A DNA stretch of 64,000 bases from Cyathus striatus. Taxonomy: Eukaryota; Basidiomycota; Agaricomycetes; Agaricales; Nidulariaceae. Location of the stretch: assembly GCA_025738555.1 (NCBI GenBank), contig JAOVFP010000012.1, positions 3,906,001 to 3,970,000 on the forward strand, written 5' to 3'. Under the pieces are notes generated by a model. The model searched no databases. It saw only the letters and a program-made list of their open reading frames with translations, and was not told the origin of the DNA. A program made the translations under genes and the position numbers. Positions 12,005-24,600 of the stretch are shown piece by piece. Positions within the stretch are counted from its first letter, which is position 1, and each line of letters starts with the position of its first letter.

Positions 12005-13265
12005 TTCTCGTCCTCATTCTTTTTTCAACCCCTCTTTCTTTCTCTTCCACCAATATCATCCCATTGCCAACTCATCTTTTTTTTCAAATTCTATCCTCAA
12101 TAATTTTCTCAACCTCTTTCTTTCTCTTCCACCAATATCATTCTCTCACCAACTCTTCTTTTTTTCCAAATCTTGTCCTGAATGATTTTCTCAACCTTGT
12201 TCTTTCTCTTCCACCAATATCATCCTCTCACCAACTCATCTTTTTTTCCAAATCCTATCCTTAATAATTTTTCTCAACCTCTTTCTTTCTCTTCCACCAA
12301 TATCATCCCATCGCCAACTCATATTTTTTTTCAAATTCTATCCTCAATAATTTTCTCAATCTCTTTCTTTCTCTTCCACCAATATCATTCTCTCACCAAC
12401 TCATCTTTTTTTCCAAATCTTGTCCTGAATGATTTTCTCAACCTTGTTCTTTCTCTTCCACCAATATCATCCTCTCACCAACTCATCTTTTTTTCCAAAT
12501 TCTATCCTTAATAATTTTTCTCAACCTCTTTCTTTCTCTTCCACCAATATTATCTTCTCACCAACTCATATCTTTTTCTGAAATTCTATTCTCAATAATT
12601 TTCTCAGCCTCTTTCTTTCTCTCCTATCAATATCATCCTCTCACCAACTCATATTTTTTTTTCAAATTCTATAGTCAATAGTTTTTTCAACCTCTTTCTT
12701 TCTCTTCCACTAATATCATCCTCTCACCAACTCATATCTTGACTCATATTTCTTTTTCATTCCTATCCTCATTAATTTTCAATTCCTCTTTTTTTCTCTT
12801 CCACCAATATCATCTTCTCACCAACTCATATCTTGTCCTCAATAATTTTCTCAGCCTCTTTCTTTCTCTTCCACCAATATCATCTTCTCACCTACTCATA
12901 TTTTTTCGAAATCTTATCCTCAATAATTTTCTCAACCTCTTTCTTTCTCTTCCACCAATATCATCTTATCACCTACTTATATTTTTTCGAAATCTTATCC
13001 TCAATAATTTTCTCAACCTCTTTTTTTCTCTTCCACCAATATCATCTTCTCACCAACTCATATCTTGTCCTCAATAATTTTCTCAGCCTCTTTCTTTCTC
13101 TTCCACCAATATCATCCTCTCACCAACTCATCTTTTTTTCAAAATCTTATCCTCAATAATTTTCTCAACCTCTTTCTTTCTCTTCCACCAATATCATCCT
13201 CTCACCAACTCATCTTTTTTTGAAATTGTATTCTCAATAATTTTCTCAACCTCTTTCTTTATCTC
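12005..13265. repeat. Minisatellite, about 82-bp unit, about 15 copies
   Basis: The phrase TTCTCTTCCACCAATATCAT recurs at about 12047, 12129, 12211, 12294, 12376, 12458, 12541 and on to 13185, mostly 81-84 bp apart, with 70-bp spacing where 12 bp are deleted (12801-12871 and 13033-13103). Each unit also carries CTCACCAACTCAT and a TCAATAATTTTCTCAACC segment. The strand is pyrimidine-rich, so long open frames appear in several frames, but the unit length is not a multiple of three and these are not genes. Similar phrases in the adjacent non-coding sequence (13940-13970, 14221-14260) suggest that the array arose from the neighbouring element. Confidence 0.9.
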
Positions 13266-15337
13266 CCAATTGGCAATCTCACAATAACATTGGCAACATT
13301 TTCCCATTTTCACAATGCATCTTTTGAAATGCTGGAAAGGCCTATGCTAATCTGTCTTTTGTCAAATCCAATCAGAAATATTACAGAAATGTCGGCGACA
13401 TTTTCATCATTTTGTACAATGTTGATATACATTGCCAACATACTTGCAATGCATCTTTTGAAATGCTAATAAGGCCAATAATATCAACTAATCTGTCTTT
13501 TGTCAAGTCCCAATCAGAAATATCACAAAAACGTCGGCGACATTTTCGTTATTTTGTGCAATGTTCATATACATTGCCAACATTTTCCTGTTTTTGCAAT
13601 ACATCTTTTGAAATGCTAATAAGACCAATGACATTAACTAATCTGTCTTTAGTCAAATTCTAATCAGAAATATCACAAAAACATTAGCAACATTTTGGTT
13701 ACTGTCTTTTGTTAAATTCTAATTAGAAATATCACAAAAACGTCGGCGACATTTTCGTTATTTTACAATGTTCATATACATTGCCAATGTTTTCTTGTTT
13801 TTGCAATGCATCTTTTGAAATTCTAATAAGACCAATGAAATCAAATAAGCTGTCTTTTGTCAAATCCCAATCAGAAATATCACAGAAATGTCAGTGACAT
13901 TTTAGTCATTTTGCACAATATTAAGTATCAAGTCAGCTCTGATATCAACCTCTCACCTCCTCATATCATCAATTGTTCTTTCAAAATGACTAAAAGGGAT
14001 CTCTGATTTCAACCTCATTCCACATTATATAGCAGTGATCTCACCCAAATTAGAAGCCAACACTTCAATTCCAAGCCAATCACTTCTGGTCATTTTATAT
14101 CAGTCCAACTTGATCATCTCAGAATGTTAACTTTGCTTTAAAATGTTTTTATTGTTTTATAATTTATTTTCATTCAAAATGTCAGTAATGGATACATTCA
14201 TTGTCCACAACTCAACATGTAGTCATTTCTGATATGAACCTTTGACCAACTCATATCTTCAATATTAATTCAAGTGGTTACAAATCAATCACATCTGTCA
14301 AGTACTATCTGATATTCTATTCCTGTTCCTGTTTCTTTCTCCTGAAGTTTATACATCCCATTCATTGAAATCAAAAAGTCAATAATTATTGGCTGTGTCT
14401 TAAGAACACTAATAAAATGTGTAAAATGTCGCCGACATTTTATGTTTTGTACTGTTTCACATACACAAAAATGTGTTTAATTTATCTCTCAGCTCCAAGT
14501 ACATGTTGCCAACAAATCTAACCAGCTTCAATACAGTGGCTAAATATAGCATATTTGTTGTGTTCTTTCATGGTTAAATGTGTGTAATGTCAGCAATATT
14601 TAACATATGCTAAAATGCTAATATGTTGGTAATATGCTGTAAACACTTTTTGCAGCCAATTTTCATCAATCTCTCTAAGGGATGAGAGGTCTCAACTTGG
14701 TTTGGAGCTATTTTATGTTGCCAATAGATCTTTCCAGCTTCAACTAAAGTAAAATGTTTAAAATGTTGATGAAATCCTGTCTTAAATTTGCTTTTCTCTC
14801 CCTAAAGGAGACATTGAAATATTCTCTGATATTATTCCAGTAAATATTGCCTTTGGCACTGCTCACTTCACTCTCCCTAAGGAAGGAGAGGTCTCAACTC
14901 TCTTTGGAGTTAGTATATGTAGCCCTAATACTCCACTCAGAGACTCAGAGTTAGCACATATCACCAACAAATTTTGCCAGCTTCAATACAGCAAGTATAT
15001 ATTGTTTCTTCATCATTTTCTTTTGCAGCCAAGTGTCAAATACATTGACAACATTTTTCATATACTAAAATACAGAAATGTTGGCAACATTTTAACAAAA
15101 TATCATATGATTTTATCCTGATTGAAATTGCTTTTCACAGTGCATTCTTCACTTTTTCTAAGGGAGGAGTGAATAGCTACAACTATGCTTTTAGTAAATA
15201 ATCAGAAAATCATATTTTTTAAGTTGCAACTGATTTCAATTGACATAATAATAACAGCTAACTACTCTTTTCAGACAACTGGAAAGAAAATTGGACGACT
15301 AGGGCCAAACATTTCCATCCAATCAATGGATTTCCCA
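13266..15337. other. Non-coding left arm of large AT-rich element, with repeated palindrome
   Basis: No gene is seen. The palindrome ATGTCGGCGACAT or close variants occurs at about 13388, 13531, 13741 and 14425. Deaminated forms (ATGTTGGCAACAT, CATTGCCAACAT, ATGTCAGTGACAT) occur at about 13286, 13433, 13571, 13888 and 15070. A second repeat family (GAGAGGTCTCAACT..TTGGAG, then CCAGCTTCAATACAG) recurs at about 14510, 14690 and 14880. The sequence is AT-rich and almost free of CpG outside the palindromes. Confidence 0.6.
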
Positions 15338-15898
15338 CTAATATAAGACCATCTTCTGTAAGTCATTGTGAAAAACGACTTCCAAAGCTAATAGATATTA
15401 AGAATGAGCTCATATATATAAAATAAACACTTACTTTTTTGCGCTCTCTTCCTGTACTAAGTATGTAAGGCCCATTTGGAGTGAACTGGTAGAAGACATC
15501 CAAGTCCCAATCTTGGAGAGCAAGCCAAGTGCAGCCATATTTCTTAACAAGTTGCTCCTGTCCAAGCAGGGGAAAGCTGTCAAACACCATGATAATTTCC
15601 ATGGAATTATACACCTGAACAGACAATCTGATGCATCTTTCATCCATTGCTGTGGCATTTGACTGAACAAAATCTCGCCACTCATTAAATGCAAGCACAG
15701 CCTCCTCCAAGCTAGTTTCATCATAGTATGCCAATTTTTGAAAGTTGAACTTTCTAGAGCTCTGAGGGTATGGTTTCTTGGAGAAGCTCTGAATATTGTT
15801 TCCAGAGTTGATGGCCTATAATACATAAATATGGTCAGAAAAAATTCCCATGAAATTAAGAACATACATGTAGCATATCTGTGTTGAATGAGGGCATT
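15338..15898 (-). CDS. Small unknown protein of the large element, divergent to the ParB-like gene
   Basis: Three exons join cleanly on the minus strand: 15898-15869, 15815-15435 and 15355-15338, with GT-AG introns and phases that keep the frame. The product is about 142 residues, with the segment LEEAVLAFNEWRDFVQSNAT and a later stretch GCTWLALQDWDLDVFYQF; it ends KMVLY. The start is uncertain, since an upstream exon with a Val-Pro-Gln repeat (15985-16075) could extend it. I do not recognise the family and see no catalytic motif or membrane segment. It is transcribed away from the gene at 16283 with about 400 bp between, so the two may share a promoter. Confidence 0.55.
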
Positions 15899-15989
15899 GA
15901 AAGTGGTAGGAGGATACCAGTAAGTAGGGTGGATGAATGAAGACCTGTAGGCAATGAATAATTGCAATTCAACAGAGTGCTTTTTATAC

Positions 15990-16080
15990 ACTGGAAACCT
16001 ATGGGGCTGTGGGACTTGGGTACAATAAGGCTGTGGAACTTGGGTACAATGAGGCTGTGGGACTTGGGTACAATAAAATA
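15990..16080. repeat. 24-bp direct repeats (three copies)
   Basis: The phrase GGCTGTGGGACTTGGGTACA recurs three times, about 24-26 bp apart, in the divergent intergenic region. On the minus strand an open frame reads CTQVPQPH and CTQVPQPY in tandem. It may be coding for an N-terminal extension of the minus-strand gene, or a promoter repeat. Confidence 0.6.
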
Positions 16081-16282
16081 ATGGGACCATAATAAAATGA
16101 AGCAATAGAATCATGTGACCATAATACAATGTGGCAATTTGAGCATGTGACTGTAGTACAATGTGACATAAAAATGTGACAATGCAGATTTTTATATAAA
16201 TACTAACCCATCAGCTCAGTTTCCACCACTGAATTCTTTCTCACTCTTCAATTCTTTTTGACACACACAAGTCATAATCAAT

Positions 16283-17666
16283 ATGTCTGCTCAACAAACT
16301 GTAAGACTTCTACTTCAATACATTGTAAACTTTCACTTAATTTTAATTCACTTCAATTCTTTGACAAATATCAACTTTGTTCAATGTTATATCAATACAG
16401 GTATGTAGTTAGCAATCATACAATAGAAGAATCCTGACTAAATCTCATCATAGGAAACTCCTAAGACTGCATCAAAGGCTTTCAAATCTAATGCAGGAGA
16501 GGCATTTTTGGGGTTTGGCCTTATCCACATTACTGATGAAGCCAAAAATGGTCCCAAGTTGGTCAGCCACAGTCTCCAGCGAAAAGTGGAACAGTTTAGA
16601 GTGACCAAACTTATGGGTTGTTTCGGTGGATCCAGGGCCATCAGAAGCAGAGATTCAAAAACAGCTATTATTATACTAGCTGACTCTACATTTCTGGATC
16701 TGAATTCATTGACACTTAGTCCCACTGGGCCTTTTCAGGAGATAAAATTTACAGATCTTGCCAGAGACAATTATATTAGTCTTATGGATGGGAACCATCG
16801 AAGACAAGTAATGCAAAATGAGCTAAAACCCTACAAGGAGAAATTGACAAGGCTCACTTCAATAAATACAGCAGAATTTTCTGTTGATGAGCAAACTGAT
16901 CACAACAGTAAGATGGAATCACTAATACAGATTATCCATGAAACTGGACTCTGGCTTGCAGAGATTTATGGAAAAGGTAAGCTTTTATCTATTTATCAAA
17001 AAAGGATTGTAACAATGTTTAATAGATGAAATCCACAAGAATTGCCCCACACCTCAAACAGCAATGCTGAGTCTTTCCTGTGTCAATAATGTTAAGGGAC
17101 CAGGTGAGAACAAACCAGAACATGTCTTAAAACTTGTTCTAGTTGCATTGTCAAATTGCATATCAGATGAAGACAAAGAAGCTGCTAAGTTATATGTCAG
17201 CTCTCTGACTATAGGGAATTCCTGTGACTTGAAGAAACTGCTGAACAAGGGTGATGATATTCTATCCTTATTCACAGATCTTTACAAGTTCCACCAATTC
17301 CAGAGACTCAATATTGATCCCAAGGATGTCTTAACCCTTCACCAAGGAGGGTGGGGTTTTTTTGAAACTCTAATGAAGCGAAGCTGGAAACTTCTAAAGT
17401 TTCTTGCTTCTGACTTGGATCTTCCTGATACTGTCAGAACTAGTTGGGATCTCAACTGTATTCTAGAATCAAAGTTGGCCACTGCAACAATATCTGAACC
17501 AATTTTGGATCTGTTGTTGACTTTCTCTTCATCAGCCTTTGTGCAGTTTCTGTACCACTTGGAGGGTATTGAGAGCACACTTGGAACATCAAATGCAGAA
17601 TACTTGAAGCAGCTTAATAGAACATACAAGTTTGTGCTCTTTCAAGTTTTTCAGAAATATAGCTAA
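16283..17666 (+). CDS. ParB/sulfiredoxin-like protein, N-terminal part
   Basis: Exon 1 (16283-16300, MSAQQT), exon 2 (16454-16976) and exon 3 (17026-17666) join in frame. The residue stretch FTDLARDNYISLMDGNHRRQ holds the DGNHRR motif of the ParB/Srx fold, which in that family lies in the active site (nucleotide binding or nuclease). An upstream aliphatic strand (KTAIIILADSTFLD) and the GFG/LIHITDEA region fit an alpha-beta domain. The rest is helical with no motif that I recognise. Exon 3 ends in TAA at 17664-17666. The next coding block (from about 17670) is in another frame, so either a splice that I cannot place or a one-base indel separates two halves of one longer protein. A role in DNA binding or cutting for the element is inference. 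Confidence 0.6.
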
Positions 17667-17669
17667 GAC

Positions 17670-19941
17670 AGCCATTACAGTTTTATTCAAGAAAAATCAT
17701 ACATTTGGTGAACAAGTTCCCTACAGGAGTGAATGGAACTATTTCTAGACTTATGAACAAGAAGTTTACTCGCCTTTATCTGCAAAAGCTGGCTTTTGGT
17801 CCAGGTTTACTGCCTATATTTCCTGGTGGATTTCCAGTATTTTCCAGTGGATTATTTCATTCTTGCATTGTAATTTTGAACAATATAGATCTTGCATTGA
17901 ACATTGTATGTGAACTCACTTTTCTCACCTGCATTATCTGATGAATTGACTTGCCACTTTTTAGGTTTCTACAATGATTACTCCTGGATTGGGGAATTTT
18001 TTTGGTTCCAAGTCCTCTAAGTCCACAGCAAACTTGGTGTATACCTCTATCACTGGTGGTATATACTACCACCTCTCACATGCACTGGGACAGCATATAA
18101 AAGACTACAATTGGAATACTACATCTAGGAAAGAAATGCTCAATGTGTCTATGGAGAATGAAACAGGAGCATATTTCTTGGACCAGGCTTGGTTGGATAT
18201 CATTCAAAAAACTATTCAATACAGGTGTATTCACATTCAGAATTCCCAGTCACAGCTTGTAGATGTTCATTCCAGCTGCTCATGGAAGAACCCATACTCC
18301 AGCACTAACAATACCTCAAAGTCACTATCCAAGAAGCAAACAAAAGTTGTTAATTTCTATAATGACCAGATTTTCAAATACTGGGATGTGAATAATTATG
18401 GAAGACTAATCATTCAGAAGAAGAATAAAAAATATCAAGAGATTTCCTTCAGTAATCTGGCAAATGGAGCTTACAATCTTTTGATTAAAGTTCCATTTGA
18501 CTTTCTGACTATCAAAACCAACAAAACAAAATTCAAAACAAGACTTCTTGATGATATCATGCTGGAGCTAGACTGGAAACTCACCACTCTCATTCCATTT
18601 TTAAAAGATCCCTCCAGTTCCCATTTTCTTTGGCTTCTTCATAACATTCAAGATGATCTATTCTTCAATCCTGGATTCCAGCAAATGAGATTTTCACTCA
18701 TACTCCCTGAACTTCCTCAGGACTACATCTCTATTCAGGACACCAACCATGAAATGTTGCAAAGTGCCATATCTTCTGCTGAAAAATGTGCAGCCAAGGA
18801 GACTTTGGAAAAAGTTTTCAGCACTTTTTACAGAAAGCTTTCCACTGATGGTCTGTGTGGAATCCATACTAGTAAACAGAAATCTGGGAAAGATCTTGAG
18901 GTGTACAAAATGCACCCTCAAGTAGATGCAGCCCTCAAAGGTCTTTTTACATCTGTTGAAAAAACATTTGAAGAAATCTGGACTGCAAAGACATCAGACC
19001 AGAAAAACTCTGCCACACTTGACTTGGAAGCTATTCAGATTTCTCTAGGGAAAAATTTAGATGTCCAGGTCAGCTGTAGTAATTCAATAAAGTGGAAACC
19101 TGCAAGTACAGAGGAAGTCATGAGTTACTACCTTCTTCATTCATGCCATGAGGCGGTGGAAAATCTGGTAATATTTTGATTTTGATTTTGATCAAGCTAC
19201 TTATACTGTATGAATTAGAATCCAACTGATGTTCAAAATGATATGGCATCTGCAGACAATAATCAAAAACCTCAAGCAGTAAGTACTATTCTGCTTATTA
19301 ATTCTCTTATAAATGAAGTATTGAACATTTATCAGGATGATGAAGGTACTAGTGTTATTGAAAGTTTTGATAGTGATAATGAAGAACTTAAGGTATATTC
19401 CACAAATTGTTCTATTTATCAAAATTCTGATATTATTTATTTATTAGAGACACAGTTCTATTGAATACAGTGATAATGAGGTACACTATTGATTTACCAA
19501 GTTGTTAATATATACTCACAACTATTTGCAGATTTTGAGTACAGTTGAAGATCCAATTGAGACTGATGTTGAAATAACTGAAGTAAGATAAATCAGTACT
19601 TTCAAACCTGCATTGTAATGATCACATATAATGTATAGTTGGTGCCCAGTACAGTACAACTTCAAAATGAAAATAGCAATCAGGTAAATTCATTTTACAT
19701 ATCATATTCTCAGCTTACATTCCAATATCAACAGAGCATTGGTTCTGATATCTATTGGCAGTACTTGCCAGACTTGCCAATACCACCTGATGATATTGAG
19801 AATTCTTCAGCTGTAAATGAATCATTTTCTAGCAGTATTGATGAAGATGATTATGTAGAACCCTTAAATAAGGGTAAAAAGAGGGCAAGATACTCTGATG
19901 ACAGTGATGATGATAATCTATCTACCAAGAGAGTTAAATAG
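17670..19941 (+). CDS. C-terminal half of the ParB-like protein, or a second gene: unknown domain plus acidic multi-exon tail
   Basis: Coding continues at about 17670-17905, then 17965-19167 after a GTATGT..TTTAG intron. Small exons follow at 19219-19278, 19336-19392, 19448-19480 and 19532-19582, with a last exon at 19639-19941. All these introns are phase 0. The large exon has Gly-rich PGLGNFFGSKSS near its start and later a helical region, with no family that I know. The small exons encode acidic Asp/Glu/Ser segments, and the end GKKRARYSDDSDDDNLSTKR looks like a bipartite nuclear localisation signal. No start ATG is convincing at the left, which supports a single protein with the upstream block, about 850-900 residues in total. 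Confidence 0.55.
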
Positions 19942-21603
19942 TCAACTGTACCTGATCAATATATGTTTAAGCATTCAAAATGTCAGCAATATTTTCTCTA
20001 ATTATATATAATTGTTTATACTGGTATGTATTGATTTGCTAAAACATTCAAGGTCACTAGTATATCAAGTATATTGGAAACATTTGAACTCATACATTAT
20101 TATAAATACAAGTCACTTTATGATTGATAAAGATAGTTGTATATTCTTATCAAAGGTTGCACATATCAGTAATGTTCAAGTGATAAAACTTCCAAAATGT
20201 CGGCGACATTTGAGCTAATATTTCAATGATATGACTGTGCAATTCTTTTCAGTTTTATGTGGTACAAAGTATGAAACATTGGTAATATATAAGTTGCATT
20301 TCATTGACAAAGCTAGTGCATTTAGTAATATTTAGAGTAATAAAACTCTAAAGCATTGGTAATATTCATATTCATATTTCACCATAGTGCAATTATAGTT
20401 GGGTTGTCAGAATTTTGGTTATGTATAAATTACTTTTCATGAACAAAGATATTGGTTTATTTTTTTAAAGCTTGTGACACACCTTTTATCATGGTGCAAT
20501 ACTATTAAAATGTCTGAAATATTGGCAATATTCATACTTATATTTAATTGACAAGTGATGCAATCTAGTACAGTATTGGAAATATCTGTACACTTTATCT
20601 ATAGTGCTTAAAACATCAGCAACAATCCTACACATCATTCATTGTAGAGCAATTCAGTACAATGTCCAAAACTTCAGCAACATTCATACCAATATTTAAT
20701 TGAAAAGGGTAATGCAATTCAGTATAATATTAGAAATATTTGTAAGTCATTTATACTGCTTGTAATGTCAGTGACTTTCTAGACATTATTTATCATGAAG
20801 CAATTCAGTACAGTATGAGTACTGAAATGTCCAATATGTCAGCAATATTTCTACACATTATTCATTATAGATCAATTCAGTACTGTATGACTACTAAAAT
20901 ATCCAAAATGTCAGCTACTATCATTTTCATGTTTCATTGACAAGGGTAATGCAATTCAGTATAATACTGGCAATATTCATATGAATTATTCATCATGGTG
21001 CAATTTAGTACTGTTGAAGTGCTTAAATGCCCAATGCATCAGTGAAGTATAAATTGCATGGTGCTAACAACTCTCATACACTTCATTCAATGTCATGCAA
21101 TTTGGTGCACTTGGGGTACTACAGTATACAATATATCAATGACCTATGAATTTCTTTTTGATTGACAGAGCTAGTAATATTCAGACTACCAAAATATCTA
21201 AAATGCCTGATGCAATTTACTGCTATTGAAGTGCTAAATATTCAACACAATATTGTCTTATACATTGCCTAACTCTAATTGTTTTCAGCTCTTCTCTCTG
21301 TGCTTAATTTACAGCTATTTGCTAAATAGTATAGTACACAAGTTGACAGCACTAGGCTGAGTTGTTCAGCTCATCCATTTGAGCCCAGGGACATGGCTGT
21401 GCTAGTCACTATTCCCAGAGCAGGACAGCAAGTGAGTGGAGTGGTGGAGTAGACTCAAAGTGCTAGGGAACCAGTTGGTTGGCTAGAAAGTGTATTTATT
21501 TATTTGCATTTGTTTAATTTGCAAATATTTGGTCATAAATGTACTATATATACCCTGCTATGTTAGTTGATCTCCTCTTTTTACCCTCCTCTCACCCCAC
21601 ACT
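19942..21603. other. Non-coding spacer of the large element
   Basis: AT-rich with no gene. The phrase GCAATTCAGTA (and GTGCAATT) recurs many times between about 20220 and 21120. The palindrome ATGTCGGCGACAT appears intact at 20198-20210, and decayed versions such as ATGTCAGCAATAT lie at about 19980, 20840 and 20910. The spacer separates two convergent-polarity genes of the element and may hold its internal promoter. Confidence 0.5.
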
Positions 21604-24600
21604 ATGTCATTTACTTGCAATTTTTGTTTCACATCCTTTATATGTCTTTCTGACTGTGAAGAACATGAGAAAGGTTGCACACTAACTCATAATAGCTCTG
21701 ATTTCATGATGTCTGATTTTCAAAATTATGATTCAGTAAGCACTTCTTACTTTACTACAGAGCAGACAGTTCACATTCATTTTAGATACAAAACCAAGAT
21801 CTAATGAATGCTAAGTCTCCAGCTGAAGATATTATCATGACATCTGATGTAAGTATTATATACAAGTTATTGGTCACAAACTTTATTGAATACAAATCTA
21901 GACTTTTACTGAACTTGCTTTGGACTCTGAAGCATCACCACCTGATATGAGTGCCACTCAATCTCATATCCAATTAGCTAATACAGTTGTGATTGAGCCA
22001 CAAGTACATTGAATTATTTGCTATTTCATTAGAGCTCTACTGAACTTTGAATTCAGATGTATAGCTCTGAAGTATCACTACCAGATATGAGTGCCACTCA
22101 ACCTCATATTCAATCTGCTAATACAGTTGTGATTGAGTCACAAGTATGTTGAATTATTAGCTATTCCATTAGAACTCTACTGAACTTTGGATTCAGATGT
22201 ATAGCTCTGAAGTATCACTACCAGATATGAGTGCCACTCAACCTCATATCCAACATGCTAATACAGTTGTAATTGAGTCACAAGTATGTTGAATTATTAG
22301 CTATTCCATTATAGCTCTACTGAACTTTGGGTTCAGATGTATAGCTCTGAAGTATCACCACCAGATATGAATGTTACTCAACCTCATATCCAATCTGCTA
22401 ATACAGTTGTGATTGAGTCAAAAGTATGTTGAATTATTAGCTATTCCATTAGAACTCTACTGAACTTTGGATTCAGATGTATAGCTCTGAAGTATCACCA
22501 CCAGATATGAATGTCACTCAATCTCATATTCAATCTGATAATACAATTGTGAACAAGTCACAGACACAGACCACTCTTACAGCTCTGAAAGAGTCTGAAG
22601 TATGCACTGAACTACAGAAATTTCAGAGTTCAATATGTACAGCAATGGAAATAGATGTAATGTTTTTCAATTCACACCTGAGTTGTTTCTGACATTAAAT
22701 ATTACAGAATGCAGATGGTTATTATTTCATTCAAGAAGGACTTGTATCTTCTGCCATTCTGGGGTCTATAGAAGTGGCAGTTGTTGAGAGCCACAGGCTT
22801 TTCATTTGCACATTATGCCATCAAGCATACACTTCTGATGGAATTATAAGCCATCTTCCGAAGGGACATAAAGTAAAATTAACTTCAGAACTCCAAAAGG
22901 AATTGAACAGAGTTATTCAATACTTTGATATTGCAAGTACTTATCCAACCATCATTCCAACAGTAGTTCCAACAATACAAGAGATATCTGGTCTACCTAT
23001 GACAGATGAACATGGATGCCCTTTATGTCCAAAAAGTGGAGGCTATCAGACAATACGTGTTCATATTCAATCTCAACATGGTTCACATGCAAAGCCAGAG
23101 CCACATCACTTCACTCAGGTCTTACATTCAGGAATAACCAAGGAGCATTTCAGAGTAATACCTAATCCAAAGGCAAATACAAATTCAGAGAACAATGCAA
23201 TTACATGGACAATGAAATTTGCAAATATTCATGAAAAAGTTCTGGCCAAAAGTAGAAAAGTCAGCAATGCTAGATATGTTAGCCCTTGGTTAACCAGGAC
23301 ACGCTGGCATGCAATGGTAGAGGACTACAACAGAACAGAACTTTTGAAAATTGTTCAAAAACCATCTAAAGAGGAGGATCTTATGTGGATATCACCACTT
23401 GTCAAAAATTATATCACTGATGCCTGCAAGTTGATTGAAGATACTGATTTTCAAGTCAAGTTGAGACTAAGCACATCTGACCTTGATAAAGAGTGAGTAT
23501 ATTTCAATTTGTTTATAAATATTCTACTTGCTCAATACAGCTTTTGTAGAATTGATAACACACCTTTTTCTCATTTTCAACAGCATGCTGCTACTGCAAG
23601 CAAGTATACACTGGTGCTTATGCACCTGATTACAGCATTGGTCAGAAATTTAAAATCCCCACAGACTTTTACACTACCAACATCTTCAAACTTGCAAGAG
23701 TTGATTCAAGCTCTTATGGAAAACAGAAAAAAAAACAGTTTGCACCAGGTTCTCTTATGTCTATGGCATACAGAGTGGCCATCAACTCAATTTAGCAATC
23801 CAACAATTGTTTATCTTGGTCTCAGCACATTAAAATGCACTGGAGATTTCTCTCCAGCTAAAGATGTAACAGGCAGCATTGCAAAATTATTCTGGCTAAT
23901 GAGACTAGTGGTACTGCAAGAAATTCACATTATCAAAACAAAAACTGGTGAAAAGGAATTGCTTATAATGAATCAACTTCAAAAATGGATTACACCACAC
24001 CGATCCAATACATACAGTGAATTAAAGTCACTTCAGCAATATGCATCCTCTATTTCTCTGAAGACAGTTAGCCTTCCCAGAGTTGTCTTTCCCAATAGGC
24101 GACAAGATGACTTTTCAGTTCTTACATTTGATGGAAAACAAGTTACATTGAATGATATATCCAATATATTCAAAAACTTGCAATCAGAAATTGTGCATAT
24201 CTGGGAAAATGATATACTCTGTGGATTGAAAGTACGAGTCAACTATGACACAATACCTGATGATCTATCAAGTACAACTGCAGGCTATTCATTTTTGGAT
24301 GATATCAATGGACCATTTTCAAAATCAAAGAATTTGTTTACTGAATCATTATTCAGTGACAAAGATCTCTTTTCCAGGTTCTTTAAAACTGGACAAATAA
24401 ATGTATTGGAGGCAAAGAAATGGTTGCAAAAATTAGCAAGATTGGAGTTGCTGCTTTTGATCTCAATCGCTATGAAGTCAGGTGCACCTATTCGGATGTC
24501 TGAATTGGTTTCTATGATAATAAAAAACACTAACACTCGTGTTCGCAACATGATGGGTGTTGGAAAACACTTGACTCTAATTCGTCAATACACAAAAAAC

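Noticed and set aside
11812..13159. Long overlapping plus-strand open frames (Phe/Ser/Pro/His-rich)
   Set aside because: They lie in the pyrimidine-rich 82-bp minisatellite, whose unit is not a multiple of three; they are open in several frames only because stops are rare in such sequence.
12005..13265. Possible CRISPR-like array
   Set aside because: Units are 82-bp direct tandem copies with no unique spacers, and the genome is eukaryotic.
19684..19713. A 30-nt GT-AG intron in the acidic tail
   Set aside because: Shorter than any other intron here and in frame without stops, so it is more likely exon.
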